Source: an uncultured Collinsella sp.
GTDB lineage: Bacteria > Actinomycetota > Coriobacteriia > Coriobacteriales > Coriobacteriaceae
NCBI GenBank assembly: GCA_900542165.1
Contig: UQMM01000001.1
Coordinates: 62,001-126,000 of the forward strand
Reading direction: 5' to 3'
DNA: 64,000 nucleotides
Numbering within the stretch: position 1 is the first letter of the stretch; each line of letters opens with the position of its first letter. Made by a program: the position numbers and the translations under genes. The notes below the pieces were generated by a model. It was not told where the DNA came from and searched no databases. It saw only the letters and a program-made list of their open reading frames with translations. This document shows, one piece after another, positions 63,274 through 64,000 of the stretch.

Positions 63274-63837
63274 GGCTGTTTCCTTTCGCCCTTGGTAGCT
63301 AGTTAGAACATCGGTCAGTTGCAAGTCATTTCAAGGTCACATACCGTGCAATATCAGGTTAAATAGCAAAAATCAGCACATACATGCCCTAGAAACATGC
63401 AGCAATGTCGTGCTAAAACCCAACGACCTCAAAATGACTCTGTTGAGGCAATTCGCCCCATGCGGACAGAGACGATTGTTATCGTCGTCGGGAAATTGCG
63501 CGCTGGCGTCGGATGGCATTGTCTGCAGTGGTGATGATCTTTACGAACTGCATCTGCCTCTCCTTTCACGTATCGCCGGGCGCAATTCAAATATCGCAAA
63601 CGGTACCTTTTCCTCGGTAAGCGGCTCTTTTGCCGTCTCCGTTTTCGATGTTCGCTATATTACGATAAAGTGCACGCTGCGCAAGCGACAAATTCAAATT
63701 TCTGAAAAGTTTTTTCATTACTTTGTGAATGATGATGCAAACGCGCGCCAATCCTGCGAAAATACGCCTGACTACGAGTTGATGGTTATAACGTCTGAAA
63801 CAATTTCGAAACGAAAGGCTCGCTTTTATGCAAACTT
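63274..63837. other. AT-rich divergent intergenic region between argG and the HAD gene
   Basis: 564 bp. The minus-strand side carries the argG promoter; TATTTAA near 63360 is a possible -10. The 63560-63830 half is AT-rich with many TTC/GAAA tracts and should hold the promoter of the HAD gene. A plus-strand frame across 63410-63868 has no ribosome site and no family, so I treat the region as non-coding. No clear ArgR box was found. Confidence 0.4.
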
Positions 63838-64000
63838 ACGAATCGGACGCCAATATCGGAAACATTAAGCTCATCGCCGTCGACATGGACAAGACGCTGC
63901 TGACCGACGAGCGCGTGCTGCCGCAAGGCCTTGACGAACGCCTGGACAAGCTCGCCGAAGCTGGCATCGTATTCTGCCCCGCCAGCGGACGTCCCGCCCC
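63838..64000 (+). CDS. Cof-type HAD phosphatase, 3' end outside window
   Basis: First 54 codons only. MQTYESDANIGNIKLIAVDM then DKTLLTDERVLPQGLDERLD, with HAD motif I in IAVDMDKTLL, and FCPASGRPAP for motif II (Ser). This is the pattern of Cof/YbiV sugar-phosphate phosphatases. AAAGG nine bases before the ATG. The gene continues beyond the window. Confidence 0.8.

Noticed and set aside
63410..63868. 152-codon plus-strand frame upstream of the HAD gene
   Set aside because: No ribosome site, mixed composition, overlaps the start of a convincing gene in another frame.

Overview
The window looks like chromosome of a Coriobacteriia gut anaerobe, most likely Collinsella or a close relative. The evidence is moderately high GC with Shine-Dalgarno starts, the actinobacterial dnaK-grpE-dnaJ-hspR order, several mannose-family PTS systems, an Fe-S/flavin oxidoreductase, oxygen-independent NAD and hydrogenase-maturation genes, and many palindromic intergenic repeats. 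This assignment is inference; no 16S rRNA is present.

Layout. 1-1.65 kb: 3' part of a PASTA Ser/Thr kinase. 1.7-7.4 kb: a fructoselysine-type operon on the minus strand (GntR/UTRA regulator, frameshifted YfcC-type carrier, FrlC-, FrlB- and FrlD-like enzymes, remnant of a second PfkB kinase) with a sigma70-like promoter bracketed by two near-identical operators. 7.4-15.9 kb: a fructan/fructoside island (LevR-type activator, GH32 hydrolase, PTS EIIA/EIID/EIIC/EIIB) that has been segmentally duplicated and then partly deleted. 15.9-17.3 kb: a decayed iron alcohol dehydrogenase and tRNA-Arg(CCT). 17.4-20.8 kb: manO, manZ, manY and manX. 21-26.3 kb: hypA and a large Fe-S flavoprotein, with a divergent TetR regulator and a polytopic membrane protein. 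26.5-40 kb: a membrane-anchored acidic protein, clpB, a small membrane protein gene between duplicated repeat blocks, an aconitase-family hydratase, and the dnaK-grpE-dnaJ-hspR operon. 40-45 kb: ferredoxin and nadA-nadB-nadC-niaR with a palindromic operator. 45-49 kb: LytTR/GHKL two-component system, thioredoxin, nikR. 49-54 kb: hypF-hypC-hypD-hypE. 54-64 kb: HAD phosphatase, an IS110/IS1111-type insertion sequence, cysteine desulfidase-type gene, rpiB, ndk, argH, a small unannotated ORF, argG, and the start of a Cof-type HAD gene.

How it works together. Three sugar routes (Amadori products, fructans, mannose/glucose PTS) feed sugar phosphates into glycolysis. NikR and the Hyp proteins supply nickel control and the hydrogenase active-site ligands. 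HspR probably represses both clpB and dnaK through the same 27-bp motif, seen in front of each.

Most interesting signals: (i) a three-stem structured element directly after stop codons, with compensatory changes between copies at 35.4 and 57.0 kb and a truncated copy at 53.2 kb; (ii) an IS1111-like element inserted beside one copy; (iii) the levR duplication with complementary deletions; (iv) the shared 27-bp HspR-type motif; (v) duplicated palindromic blocks around a lone membrane-protein gene.
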